Origin: Saprospiraceae bacterium
GTDB taxonomy: Bacteria; Bacteroidota; Bacteroidia; Chitinophagales; Saprospiraceae
Assembly (NCBI GenBank): GCA_026982695.1
Contig: JALSGS010000045.1
Span: 248,001 to 312,000 of the forward strand
Length of the DNA: 64,000 bases
Direction: 5' to 3'
Shown: in pieces, positions 50,797-58,894 of the stretch
Numbering within the stretch: the first letter of the stretch is position 1
How the letters are laid out: each line of letters begins with the position of its first letter
Notes under the pieces: generated by a model
The model's database searches: none
What the model was told of the DNA's origin: nothing
Seen by the model: only the letters and a program-made list of their open reading frames with translations
Translations under genes and position numbers: made by a program

Positions 50797-51489
50797 TTAA
50801 GGCCCTGCCGCTTTCGGTTTTTTACTACTCAGTCCACCTACCACGACGACTAACTCGCCACGAGGTGGATGGGCTTCAAAGTGAGCAATCAGCTGAGCGA
50901 GCGTACCATGTACATACTCTTCGTGCAGCTTGCTCAGCTCGCGTACCACACAAGCCGGTCGCTCTGCCCCACAATATTCGACTAGCTGGCGCAGGCACTT
51001 TGCCAATCGGTGAGGCGACTCATATAATACAAATGTATAGGGCAATTCAGACAGCCATCGCAAGCGGCTGCGGCGCCCCTTTTTATGAGGCAAAAAGCCT
51101 TCGAAGAAGAAGCGATCGCAAGGCAAACCCGACCCCACCAATGCTGGTACAAAGGCAGTAGAGCCAGGTAGGCAGCTCACCGTCACACCTGCTGCCACAC
51201 AGGCCTGTACTAGTAAAAACCCTGGATCCGATATTGCCGGTGTACCCGCATCGCTCACCAAAGCAAACGTGCTGCCTGCCTCCATCTGGGCTACGAGTGA
51301 AGCCGTGAGGCGATGCTCGTTGTGCGCATGATATGCCTTGAGGGGCGTATGGATGTCGTAGTGTGCCAACAGCTTACGCGTGATGCGCGTGTCTTCAGCC
51401 AAGATGAGATCCACCTCTTTGAGCAAGCGCAAGGCACGCAAGCTAATGTCTTCGAGATTACCTATAGGTGTGGGAATTAGATACAACAT
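50797..51489 (-). CDS. rsmI: 16S rRNA (cytidine1402-2'-O)-methyltransferase
   Basis: 230 residues. It opens 'MLYLIPTPIGNLEDISLRAL' (T-P-I-G-N-L-x-D hallmark), followed by 'VDLILAEDTRITRKLLAHYD', 'FALVSDAGTPAISDPGFLLV' (S-D-A-G-x-P) and 'VSCLPGSTAFVPALVGSGLP'. 'YESPHRLAKCLRQL' and a 'VVRELSKLHEEYVHG' segment complete the tetrapyrrole-methylase-like fold. RsmI methylates C1402 in the decoding centre of 16S rRNA. It lies just before purS on the same strand, 15 bases apart. Confidence 0.95.
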   Translation of the reverse strand: MLYLIPTPIGNLEDISLRALRLLKEVDLILAEDTRITRKLLAHYDIHTPLKAYHAHNEHRLTASLVAQMEAGSTFALVSDAGTPAISDPGFLLVQACVAAGVTVSCLPGSTAFVPALVGSGLPCDRFFFEGFLPHKKGRRSRLRWLSELPYTFVLYESPHRLAKCLRQLVEYCGAERPACVVRELSKLHEEYVHGTLAQLIAHFEAHPPRGELVVVVGGLSSKKPKAAGP

Positions 51490-51504
51490 GGAGGACGTAA
51501 TAGA

Positions 51505-51762
51505 CTACTCATCCAGGAGCTGAAGCGTGTAGGTATAGGTCTCCATGATGACGTTGGCCAACAGCTTGTCACAAGCAGTTTCCACTTTTTGTCTCGCCTC
51601 GCTTTCATCAGCCGCTTCGATCACCATGCGAATGTGCTTGCCTATGCGCACATCGGCAACGCCTGCAACTCCCACATGTTTCATGTTCAGGGCTACTGTT
51701 TTGCCTTGGGGGTCGAGCAGTTCCTCACGAGGCATTACGTCTATTTCCGCAATGTATTTCAT
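51505..51762 (-). CDS. purS: Phosphoribosylformylglycinamidine synthase subunit PurS
   Basis: 85 residues from ATG 51762; TTG two codons earlier is unlikely. Small alpha/beta subunit: 'KYIAEIDVMPREELLDPQGK', 'VALNMKHVGVAGVADVRIGK' and 'ACDKLLANVIMETYTYTL'. PurS joins PurQ and small PurL in step four of purine synthesis. It implies a three-subunit enzyme; purQ and purL are not in the window. It sits between rsmI and pssA without other purine genes, which is a common scattered arrangement. Confidence 0.9.
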   Translation of the reverse strand: MKYIAEIDVMPREELLDPQGKTVALNMKHVGVAGVADVRIGKHIRMVIEAADESEARQKVETACDKLLANVIMETYTYTLQLLDE

Positions 51763-51817
51763 CAGCAAATCAGGTGAAATCTCAAAAGGGGATCAACAAA
51801 TACACTTCAGCGGGCCT

Positions 51818-52537
51818 TCAGCCCTTTTGGCTATGCCAGACATTTTGCGCAAGCGAAAAAAGCACGTAACACATCACAATAAGTGGCAGTCCCAACTCGC
51901 GCAAACCTACCAACAAGCCCAGCGCAACGAGCGCAAAGATAATCTGAAACTCATTGCCTGCCCAGCCTACTTGCTCGAGCTTAAAGCTAAACATCGGAAT
52001 ATCGGAGACCATCAACAAGCTAAGCACTATAGTGACAGCCCAAAGGAATAGCGGCATAGTCACTACATCGGCTAGCCCCCAGCTATCACGTGCAAATATC
52101 AATAATAACCCCACTACAAAAACCGTTGCTGCAGGTGTACTCAGCCCTAGAAAATAATGCCTCTGTCGCACGTCAATGTTAAATTTGGCCAGGCGCCACG
52201 CTGCTGCCAGTGAAAACACAAAAGCAACAGCTGCCGGCCAATACAGACCACTTGACCACACCTCGCTCCGATGATAGCCTTGTACCAATAACACATACAA
52301 TACTGAACCAGGTACCAAGCCGAATGAAACCACATCAGCCAGTGAGTCCAGCTCGCGCCCCAAAGGAGCCTGTACGCCCAATGCACGAGCTACTAGTCCA
52401 TCTAGAAAATCGGACAATCCACTGATCAACAGCAACCAAAACACTTGTATGTATTGCTGTGCAAACAGGCTAACCAATGCCAGGCTACCACACAACAGAT
52501 TGAGCAGTGTGATGAAGTTAGGTATGTTTTTTCTCAT
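51818..52537 (-). CDS. pssA: CDP-diacylglycerol--serine O-phosphatidyltransferase
   Basis: 239 residues from ATG 52537, which begins 'MRKNIPNFITLLNLLCGSLA'; the upstream extension has no family sequence. It makes phosphatidylserine, the precursor of phosphatidylethanolamine. The CDP-alcohol phosphotransferase motif D-G-x2-A-R-x8-G-x3-D-x3-D reads 'DFLDGLVARALGVQAPLGR' followed by 'ELDSLADVVSFGLVPG'. About eight membrane helices fill the protein. Minus strand; a promoter-like element lies at 52598-52624. Decarboxylase (psd) is not in the window. Confidence 0.94.
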   Translation of the reverse strand: MRKNIPNFITLLNLLCGSLALVSLFAQQYIQVFWLLLISGLSDFLDGLVARALGVQAPLGRELDSLADVVSFGLVPGSVLYVLLVQGYHRSEVWSSGLYWPAAVAFVFSLAAAWRLAKFNIDVRQRHYFLGLSTPAATVFVVGLLLIFARDSWGLADVVTMPLFLWAVTIVLSLLMVSDIPMFSFKLEQVGWAGNEFQIIFALVALGLLVGLRELGLPLIVMCYVLFSLAQNVWHSQKG

Positions 52538-52597
52538 AAGTACATAAAACTTAGGGGCTCTATACGCAACCATTGCTACCCATAGTGAGCTTGACAG

Positions 52598-52624
52598 CAA
52601 AGGTAGTTATTGACTTTTTGGCAA
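52598..52624 (-). promoter_or_regulatory. Bacteroidota-type promoter of pssA
   Basis: On the minus strand TTG (52624-52622), a 16-base spacer and TACCTTTG (52605-52598), the same layout as the promoter at 10759. It lies about 60 bases upstream of the pssA start. Confidence 0.5.
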
Positions 52625-52704
52625 CTGGCTACCATTTAACGCTCAAAGTACCCGACAAGGGTACTTTTGTAGTCCTCCATCCGTTTTTTGAAAAACATCA
52701 GCAC

Positions 52705-55449
52705 ATGCGACACATATACCTCCTGATTTTCTGTAGCCTCTCGGCAAATGTCATCTGGGCACAGCCTACCAATGACGTGTGCGACAATGCCATCGTGCTC
52801 GACCAACTCGACAACTGGTGCTCACCTCCTGGTGCCTATACGACCAGTGGAGCCACGCTCGACGCAGCTGTTGGCCAACCCAACTGCTGGCCCGATCAAA
52901 CGCACGACGTGTGGTTCACCTTTGTCGCTCAAGCTACCGACCTACACGTTACGGTAATAGGGGCCAATGCAGGTGCAGGCACTCCTGGCGGCACGCTTCA
53001 GCTACCACAATTCGCCATTTATTCGGGCGGTTGTGGAGGCAACCTCACCGAACTACAATGCGCCTCTGACGGTTTTGGCTATCACATTGCAGAGACGTTT
53101 GTCAGCGGACTGACCATTGGCCAAACTTACTTTATCCGCGTCGACGCACGCAATGGCAATCAAGGCACTTTCCAACTATGTGTCAACAATTTCAACTCTG
53201 TGCCCGACCCTTCCTCCGACTGCCCTACGGGCGTGGTGCTGTGCAATAAAGAGGCCTTCACGGTGCAAAGCATCATTGGGGCCGGAAACGATCCTTACGA
53301 ACTGGTCAATGGCTCGTGCATACAAGAAGAGTTCAGCTCAGCTTGGTACAAGTGGACGTGCGATCAGCCCGGCACGCTCACTTTTACCATCACCCCTACT
53401 AACCCCTCTGACGACATCGACTTTATCGTCTTTGAGCTGCCCAATGGCTTGGACGACTGCTCCGATAAGATAGAGCTGCGCTGTATGTCTTCAGGCGAAA
53501 ACGTTGGTAGCCCTTTTCCTACCTGGGAGCCCTGTACGGGCCCTACTGGCTTGAGCACTAGCTCCACCGATTTGCAAGAGTTTCCAGGATGTGCCAGCGG
53601 CGATGACAACTTCGTTGCCGCTTTAGACATGGAAGCCGGCAAAAGCTATGCGGTAGCCATTATCAACTTCAGCAACACGGGCAATGGCTTTAGTATAGAG
53701 TTTGGTGGCACAGGTACCTTCTTGGGCCCCCAGGCCAATTTCCAACTGGACAAGCCTTCGCTCTGTCTGGATGAAATGCTCACCGTACAAGATGCCTCAG
53801 TGCCACTGGCAGGCATTCAATCATGGACGTGGAACTTCGGGCTCAATGCCACGCCGGCTACTGCCACTGGGCCAGGCCCCCACCAAGTGAGCTACCAACA
53901 GGCTGGCACCAAAGCCATTTCACTTACCATCCTCGATCAGGCCGGATGCGAAGTGACTACAGCGCAGTATGTGGAAGTCTATCCAGCTGTAGAAACCGAT
54001 ATAGAAGTACACCCCGACTACTGTGGCACTCAGGCACAAACGGGCAGCGTACGTGTACACGTTACACAGGGTACACCACCTTTTACCTTTAGCTTTGACG
54101 GCAGCCCCTTTGGCGCCGATTCGGTATTCACCCAGCTGGCCTGGGGCACCTATCCGCTCGAAATACAAGACGCCAATGGCTGCACTTTTGTCCAATCGAT
54201 CACTGTGCCCGAAGGCCTAGCACTCAATGCACAAGTAGAGCCCGCCGTACCACCTACTTGTAATGGAGATAGTAATGGCCAAATCGTCATCTCGCTCGAA
54301 GTAGCTACCCTCCCCGTCTCTTACGATATAGGCAATGGCCCACAAGCCGACAGCATTTTCACCAATTTGGCTGCCGGCAATTACACCATTAGCGTCACAG
54401 ATGGAGCTGGCTGCCAAGGCATATTCACCATCGAGATAGAAGACTTTCCCGTGCTTGAAGTAGCGGCTCAAGCCATCGACATCAGCTGCTTCGGCGAGCA
54501 GGATGGCGAAGCATTTGCCCATGCCAACGGGGGTGCGGGCAATTACACTTATTCGTGGAGCACTGGTGCTACTACCGATTACCTATTCGATCTGCCAGCT
54601 GGTAGCTATACCGTCACCATTACCGATGCCAACGGCTGCACACGCACTGCCACTACCACAGTGGCTGAACCACCACCACTGTCATTGCAGCTCATACGTA
54701 CCCAAGACATTGCCTGCTTTGGCGATGCCTCAGGCATAATCGTTGTACAAGCCCAAGGCGGTACACCTGACTACGTCTATAGCGTCGATGGGATCAACTT
54801 CCAACCCGATACCGCACTGACCAACCTACCTGCTGGCAATTACACTGTCACCGTCCGTGATAGTCGCGGCTGTACCGATCAAATACAGACAACACTTGAT
54901 GAGCCACCACCACTGCTAGTCGATGCCGGCCCTGACACTACGCTCACCTTGGGTCAATCTACTTTGCTCAATGCCACAGTACTGCCACTGGGCACGCCCG
55001 TCACGTATGCATGGGCCCCTGCCGAGCCGCTCTCTTGTGCCGATTGCCCTACACCGGAAGCAATACCTCTGCGCAGCACGACTTTCACCCTTACCGTTTG
55101 GGACGAAAATGGATGCCCTGCCACTGATCAAGTAACCGTATTCATTCGCCCCGATCGCCCTATTTACTTTCCCAATGCGTTTTCGCCCAACGACGACGGC
55201 TTTAACGACCACTGGACGGCCTACGCTGGACCAGCCGTGTCCGTAATTGAAGAACTAAAAATCTACGACAGATGGGGAGAGCTTGTCTTTGAAGCCCGAC
55301 AAATACCACCTAACGACCCTACTTTGGGCTGGGATGGCACCTTTCGCGGCCAACAGCTCCAGCCCGCCGTGTTTGCCTGGACGGCGCGTGTGCGCTTTAT
55401 CGATGGAGTAATTCTGTACTATTCAGGCGACTTGGTTCTACTGCGATAA
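52705..55449 (+). CDS. Secreted adhesin-like protein with PKD, SprB-type repeats and CHU_C sorting domain
   Basis: 914 residues from ATG 52705, where a signal peptide starts ('MRHIYLLIFCSLSANVIWA'). Two discoidin/CUB-like N-terminal units (about 20-165 and 180-330; 'DVWFTFVAQATDLHVTVIG', 'AWYKWTCDQPGTLTFTITP') are followed by a PKD-like domain (about 350-435, 'IQSWTWNFGLNATPATATGP'), then about four SprB-type repeats each with 'C(F/N)G(D/E)' and 'GNYT(V/I)(T/S)V(T/R)D' patterns (about 450-790). The end is the gliding-associated CHU_C domain with 'FPNAFSPNDDGFNDHW' and 'LKIYDRWGELVFEA'. By family it is exported by the T9SS as a cell-surface or released adhesin. It stands alone with its own upstream region. 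Confidence 0.9.
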   Translation: MRHIYLLIFCSLSANVIWAQPTNDVCDNAIVLDQLDNWCSPPGAYTTSGATLDAAVGQPNCWPDQTHDVWFTFVAQATDLHVTVIGANAGAGTPGGTLQLPQFAIYSGGCGGNLTELQCASDGFGYHIAETFVSGLTIGQTYFIRVDARNGNQGTFQLCVNNFNSVPDPSSDCPTGVVLCNKEAFTVQSIIGAGNDPYELVNGSCIQEEFSSAWYKWTCDQPGTLTFTITPTNPSDDIDFIVFELPNGLDDCSDKIELRCMSSGENVGSPFPTWEPCTGPTGLSTSSTDLQEFPGCASGDDNFVAALDMEAGKSYAVAIINFSNTGNGFSIEFGGTGTFLGPQANFQLDKPSLCLDEMLTVQDASVPLAGIQSWTWNFGLNATPATATGPGPHQVSYQQAGTKAISLTILDQAGCEVTTAQYVEVYPAVETDIEVHPDYCGTQAQTGSVRVHVTQGTPPFTFSFDGSPFGADSVFTQLAWGTYPLEIQDANGCTFVQSITVPEGLALNAQVEPAVPPTCNGDSNGQIVISLEVATLPVSYDIGNGPQADSIFTNLAAGNYTISVTDGAGCQGIFTIEIEDFPVLEVAAQAIDISCFGEQDGEAFAHANGGAGNYTYSWSTGATTDYLFDLPAGSYTVTITDANGCTRTATTTVAEPPPLSLQLIRTQDIACFGDASGIIVVQAQGGTPDYVYSVDGINFQPDTALTNLPAGNYTVTVRDSRGCTDQIQTTLDEPPPLLVDAGPDTTLTLGQSTLLNATVLPLGTPVTYAWAPAEPLSCADCPTPEAIPLRSTTFTLTVWDENGCPATDQVTVFIRPDRPIYFPNAFSPNDDGFNDHWTAYAGPAVSVIEELKIYDRWGELVFEARQIPPNDPTLGWDGTFRGQQLQPAVFAWTARVRFIDGVILYYSGDLVLLR

Positions 55450-55506
55450 AAAAATTAATTACTCCAGGATCTTCTTACAGTACAAGACTTTCTACAACAC
55501 CAATAG

Positions 55507-56166
55507 TTATTGCTTGAGCTTGTCGGCAAACATCTTTCTGAACTTGCGCACCTTTGGACCGATGACAATCTGGCAATAAGGCTGATTGGGATTATTGCGA
55601 AAATACTCTTGGTGATATGCTTCTGCCGGATAAAACGCGGTAAATGGGCTAATCTCCGTCACGATAGGATCATCCCATAAAGTGGGTGCAAATATCTCTT
55701 TCAGCCTTTGGGCAATTTCCTTCTGCTGCTCGTCGTGGTAAAAAATGACAGAGCGATACTGCGTGCCTACGTCGTTGCCCTGCCTGTTGAGCGTAGTTGG
55801 ATCGTGAGTAGCAAAAAACACCTTTACCAAATCTTCATAGCTGATCTCATCGGAATGGTACCACACCTGCACTACCTCTGCATGGCCAGTAGTCCCCGTA
55901 CATACCTGCCGGTAGGTCGGATTGGGCACGTGCCCTCCCGAATAACCTGAAACGACTTTGTAAACCCCACGCAGCTCTTCATATATGGCTTCTGTACACC
56001 AAAAACAACCGGCACCAAAAGTGGCTACTTTTAAGCCTTTAGGCATTGTGTCCGACATTTCGCTTTGCTTTTGTGTACCTACAGATGGTTGCTGTCCCGA
56101 ACAAGCCGCCACAAACAATAAACATGGAAGCAAACCCATATGAACATAAAAAAAGTGCAAACGCAT
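55507..56166 (-). CDS. msrA: Peptide-methionine (S)-S-oxide reductase, lipoprotein
   Basis: 219 residues from ATG 56166; a GTG one codon earlier is possible. A lipoprotein-type signal ends at 'LPCLLFVAACSG', so unlike the E. coli enzyme this is probably periplasmic and membrane-anchored. The catalytic motif is 'TFGAGCFWCTEAIYEELRGV' (G-C-F-W); other hallmarks are 'SGYSGGHVPNPTYRQVCTG', 'GHAEVVQVWYHSDEISYEDL' and 'YRSVIFYHDEQQKEIA'. It reduces methionine-S-sulfoxide. The start overlaps the DUF2007 stop by one base. Confidence 0.95.
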   Translation of the reverse strand: MRLHFFYVHMGLLPCLLFVAACSGQQPSVGTQKQSEMSDTMPKGLKVATFGAGCFWCTEAIYEELRGVYKVVSGYSGGHVPNPTYRQVCTGTTGHAEVVQVWYHSDEISYEDLVKVFFATHDPTTLNRQGNDVGTQYRSVIFYHDEQQKEIAQRLKEIFAPTLWDDPIVTEISPFTAFYPAEAYHQEYFRNNPNQPYCQIVIGPKVRKFRKMFADKLKQ

Positions 56167-56378
56167 CACTTAAAGCCATTTTTTTTCAAAATACGACGTG
56201 CTTCCTCAGCCCTTTCCTTGCGCACATACAACTCCGTTTCGCCTAAGGCAGGGATAGCCGAATCACGTTGAATCACGATGTGACTTTCTATCGCATGCTG
56301 CTTTAGTAAATCTTCTGCCAACTTTACTTCAATTAACTCAACCGACCGATAAACGCATGTCCAATTTTTTGTGCGCAT
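56166..56378 (-). CDS. DUF2007 putative signal-transducing protein
   Basis: 70 residues. Small alpha/beta protein: 'WTCVYRSVELIEVKLAEDLL', 'KQHAIESHIVIQRDSAIP', 'ELYVRKERAEEARRIL'. This is the short DUF2007 (PII-like-fold) pattern with conserved A-E-x-L/x-G-I and a final helix. Function is unknown. It starts the msrA operon, which its stop codon overlaps by one base (ATG/TGA), so the two are translated together. Confidence 0.85.
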   Translation of the reverse strand: MRTKNWTCVYRSVELIEVKLAEDLLKQHAIESHIVIQRDSAIPALGETELYVRKERAEEARRILKKNGFK

Positions 56379-56607
56379 TCACAATTTTTTTCCAAAATAC
56401 AAACTGGGCTATAATCACATCTACATATACCCAACAAAAACAACTTTTTAGCTACAAAAGATTTGGGGCACTCACATTGTGTGTCCGCCTTTTCCAAGAG
56501 GATAATTAATATTGCCTCTCTTCAAAACATCCCACTTACTTTTAGCCCCAAGAAAAAAACAGGTGACAATGCTCAGCTCATTTTGAGCTTAACTTTACAG
56601 GCACAAA

Positions 56608-57105
56608 ATGCCATTTTTTATGGAAGAACCACAGCTCAAGGCTCTTATGGATCAGATGCCGCAAAAGGGGCGCGTGCTCTGGATCGGCATACGACCGGCA
56701 CGACGTCAACCACCCATTGCAAAACAATACGTGGAAGTAAGTCCCGAGCAGGGGCTACATGGTGATCACTACGCAGGCAGTAGCGGCAAACGCCAAGTAA
56801 CCCTTATCCAAGCTGAGCACCTAGACGTAGTCGCTTCTATTTTGGGGCTCCCCTCTCTTGACCCAGCGCTCACGCGGCGCAATATCGTCGTACGTGGTAT
56901 CAACCTCATTGCGCTCAAAGAGCGTCGCTTTCGCATCGGGCAAGCGCTACTCGAAGCTACCGGCCCATGTGTGCCCTGTAGCCGCATGGAAGAAAATCTC
57001 GGCCCTGGGGGCTACAATGCCATGCGCGGTCACGGTGGCATTACGGCACGTGTCATTGAAGGAGGCATTATTCGAGTGGGCGACGAAGTCCAACTATTCA
57101 CCTGA
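56608..57105 (+). CDS. MOSC domain protein
   Basis: 165 residues from ATG 56608 (a second ATG is at 56620). The MOSC domain (molybdenum cofactor sulfurase C-terminal) covers most of it: 'RPARRQPPIAKQYVEVSPEQ' then 'GLHGDHYAGSSGKRQVTL', 'LTRRNIVVRGINLIALKERR' and 'GPCVPCSRMEENLGPGGYNA' with the conserved Cys in 'G-P-C-x-P-C' (metal-sulfur carrier). Ends 'GGIITARVIEGG'-like. It may carry sulfur for a molybdenum enzyme. Followed 13 bases later by the ATP-grasp gene. The 14-base element GCTCATTTTGAGCT lies 19 bases upstream. Confidence 0.88.
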   Translation: MPFFMEEPQLKALMDQMPQKGRVLWIGIRPARRQPPIAKQYVEVSPEQGLHGDHYAGSSGKRQVTLIQAEHLDVVASILGLPSLDPALTRRNIVVRGINLIALKERRFRIGQALLEATGPCVPCSRMEENLGPGGYNAMRGHGGITARVIEGGIIRVGDEVQLFT

Positions 57106-57118
57106 ACACAACTCATAA

Positions 57119-58168
57119 ATGCACTACTCGTGGAAGCACACCATACTTCGATGGACGCATTGGGAATACATGCCTATGTGGCTAATCAATATACCTGTGG
57201 TCCTTATCTGGCTATGGCAAGCCTTGCGCGCACGACATCCCTTTTTTTTCACCACAGCAAACCCTACTATTCCTACAGGTGGTTTGTTGGGTGAGTCGAA
57301 GTGGGAAATCCTCCGAGCCATACCCAAAGCTTACTTGCCCGCTACTACGTTGATCCAAACAGGGACTAGTGCCCAACAGTTACGCCAACAGCTGGCCGAA
57401 GCGGGCATTGGCTTTCCTGCTATAGCTAAGCCCGACATAGGGGAGCGAGGCAGGTGTGTGGTCAAGGTACACCATTTCGGCGAGCTTTGGCAATACCACC
57501 GCCATATGCATGTGCCATATCTCGTACAAGCATTTGTAGACGCTCCAGAGGAATACGCCATACTGTACTGGCGCCTGCCAGAGCAATCTTGTGGGCAAAT
57601 CACCTCTTTGTGCATCAAGAAATACCTTTCGGTAAAAGGCGACGGTCGGCGCAGCGTGGCCGAACTGATGGCTCACAATCCCCGAGCTAGTCTACAGCTC
57701 AACCGCATGCAACAACAAAAGCCACAACTGATGCAGTATGTGCCACGCCACGGCGAAGAGGTGCTCATAGAACCAATTGGGAATCACTGCCGCGGCGCCA
57801 TGTTTCTCAATGGGAATCACCTGATCGATGATCAACTCACTGCTGTATTTGACCGCATCAGCTTGGCCATGCAACACATGTATTACGGCCGCTTCGATCT
57901 CAAATGCCGCTCGATAGAAAGCCTTCGCCAAGGCCAGTTCAAAATACTCGAATTCAACGGCATCGCAGGAGAGCCTGCACATATCTACGACCCATCTATC
58001 CCCCTATACAAAAAATACTACACCATCTGGCAGCACTGGCAAATATTACTGCGCATCTATCGCGTGCAGCAAAAACGCGGTGTAGCACCCATGAGTGCTT
58101 CCGAGTTCTGGCAATACGTGAACAGATACCTGGCCTACAAGTGTGCTACAGATGAATTAACAGATTGA
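57119..58168 (+). CDS. ATP-grasp family protein of unknown substrate
   Basis: 349 residues. Helical N-terminus with a membrane-like segment ('LINIPVVLIWLWQALRARH'). The ATP-grasp core includes 'FPAIAKPDIGERGRCVVKVH' (nucleotide loop), 'YLVQAFVDAPEEYAILYWRL', 'LSVKGDGRRSVAELMAHNP', and the Mg2+ site 'YYGRFDLKCRSIESL' with 'FKILEFNGIAGEPAHIYDPS' (E-F-N). It resembles D-Ala-D-Ala ligase-like proteins annotated in Bacteroidota, but substrate is unknown. It is followed 12 bases later by a LysE transporter, which hints at making or handling an amino-acid-type product. Confidence 0.8.
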   Translation: MHYSWKHTILRWTHWEYMPMWLINIPVVLIWLWQALRARHPFFFTTANPTIPTGGLLGESKWEILRAIPKAYLPATTLIQTGTSAQQLRQQLAEAGIGFPAIAKPDIGERGRCVVKVHHFGELWQYHRHMHVPYLVQAFVDAPEEYAILYWRLPEQSCGQITSLCIKKYLSVKGDGRRSVAELMAHNPRASLQLNRMQQQKPQLMQYVPRHGEEVLIEPIGNHCRGAMFLNGNHLIDDQLTAVFDRISLAMQHMYYGRFDLKCRSIESLRQGQFKILEFNGIAGEPAHIYDPSIPLYKKYYTIWQHWQILLRIYRVQQKRGVAPMSASEFWQYVNRYLAYKCATDELTD

Positions 58169-58180
58169 CACGAAAAATAC

Positions 58181-58801
58181 ATGGTGATAGCTTTTTTCCT
58201 TGGATTAGGACTCAGTTTCATAGGATCAGTCCCCCCCGGAATCATCAACACCTCTGTTGTGTACATCACGCTCTATCGTGGACGACGCAATGCACTCATT
58301 ATGGCAGCTGGAGCAGCCATAATAGAGTGGGTACAAGCCTATGCAGCTGCCATATTGGGCCGACGGCTGGCCGATTATCCCAAAATAGATTTTTGGTTCA
58401 ATCTCTTAGCCACCATTGTATTTGTAGTCCTGAGCATCTACTACTTTAGGTTTGCCCATCCCTATCGCCAATTGCCCAACACAACTACTAATCTCCAGCC
58501 ACACTATCCCTTTATACAGGGCATGAGCATTGCCGCTATCAACTTTTTAGCTATCCCTTATTGGACTTTCTACACTACCTGGTTATTGGCCAACAACCAC
58601 TTGCACGACGACGGGCTCACCCTAAGCATCTTCGCTTCTGGCGTGATGATCGGCACTTTTGGCTTACTATGGCTCTATGCTGCATGGGCCGAATGGCTGA
58701 AACGCCATGCTACTGCATGGCTGCGTTACACACACATCACGATCGGTTGGATATTCGCAGCACTCGCAATCATACAAATTTTCAAGCTCGCAAGAGGATG
58801 A
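58181..58801 (+). CDS. LysE-family transporter
   Basis: 206 residues with about six hydrophobic helices. The N-terminus carries the family sequence 'LGLGLSFIGSVPPGIINTS' (the G-x-x-P-G-P-like motif), followed by 'GAAIIEWVQAYAAAILG' and 'NLLATIVFVVLSIYYFRF', and at the end 'RYTHITIGWIFAALAIIQIF'. LysE/RhtB proteins export amino acids or related compounds. It follows the ATP-grasp gene closely, so they are probably a unit. Substrate unknown. Confidence 0.85.
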   Translation: MVIAFFLGLGLSFIGSVPPGIINTSVVYITLYRGRRNALIMAAGAAIIEWVQAYAAAILGRRLADYPKIDFWFNLLATIVFVVLSIYYFRFAHPYRQLPNTTTNLQPHYPFIQGMSIAAINFLAIPYWTFYTTWLLANNHLHDDGLTLSIFASGVMIGTFGLLWLYAAWAEWLKRHATAWLRYTHITIGWIFAALAIIQIFKLARG

Positions 58802-58894
58802 GGGAAACAAATGCGCTGCCCCGCAGCTGAAGGGAGTGAACCCCCACAAGTATCCATCAGCCCAAATCATCAAAGGATCACTCACATTTATCCA

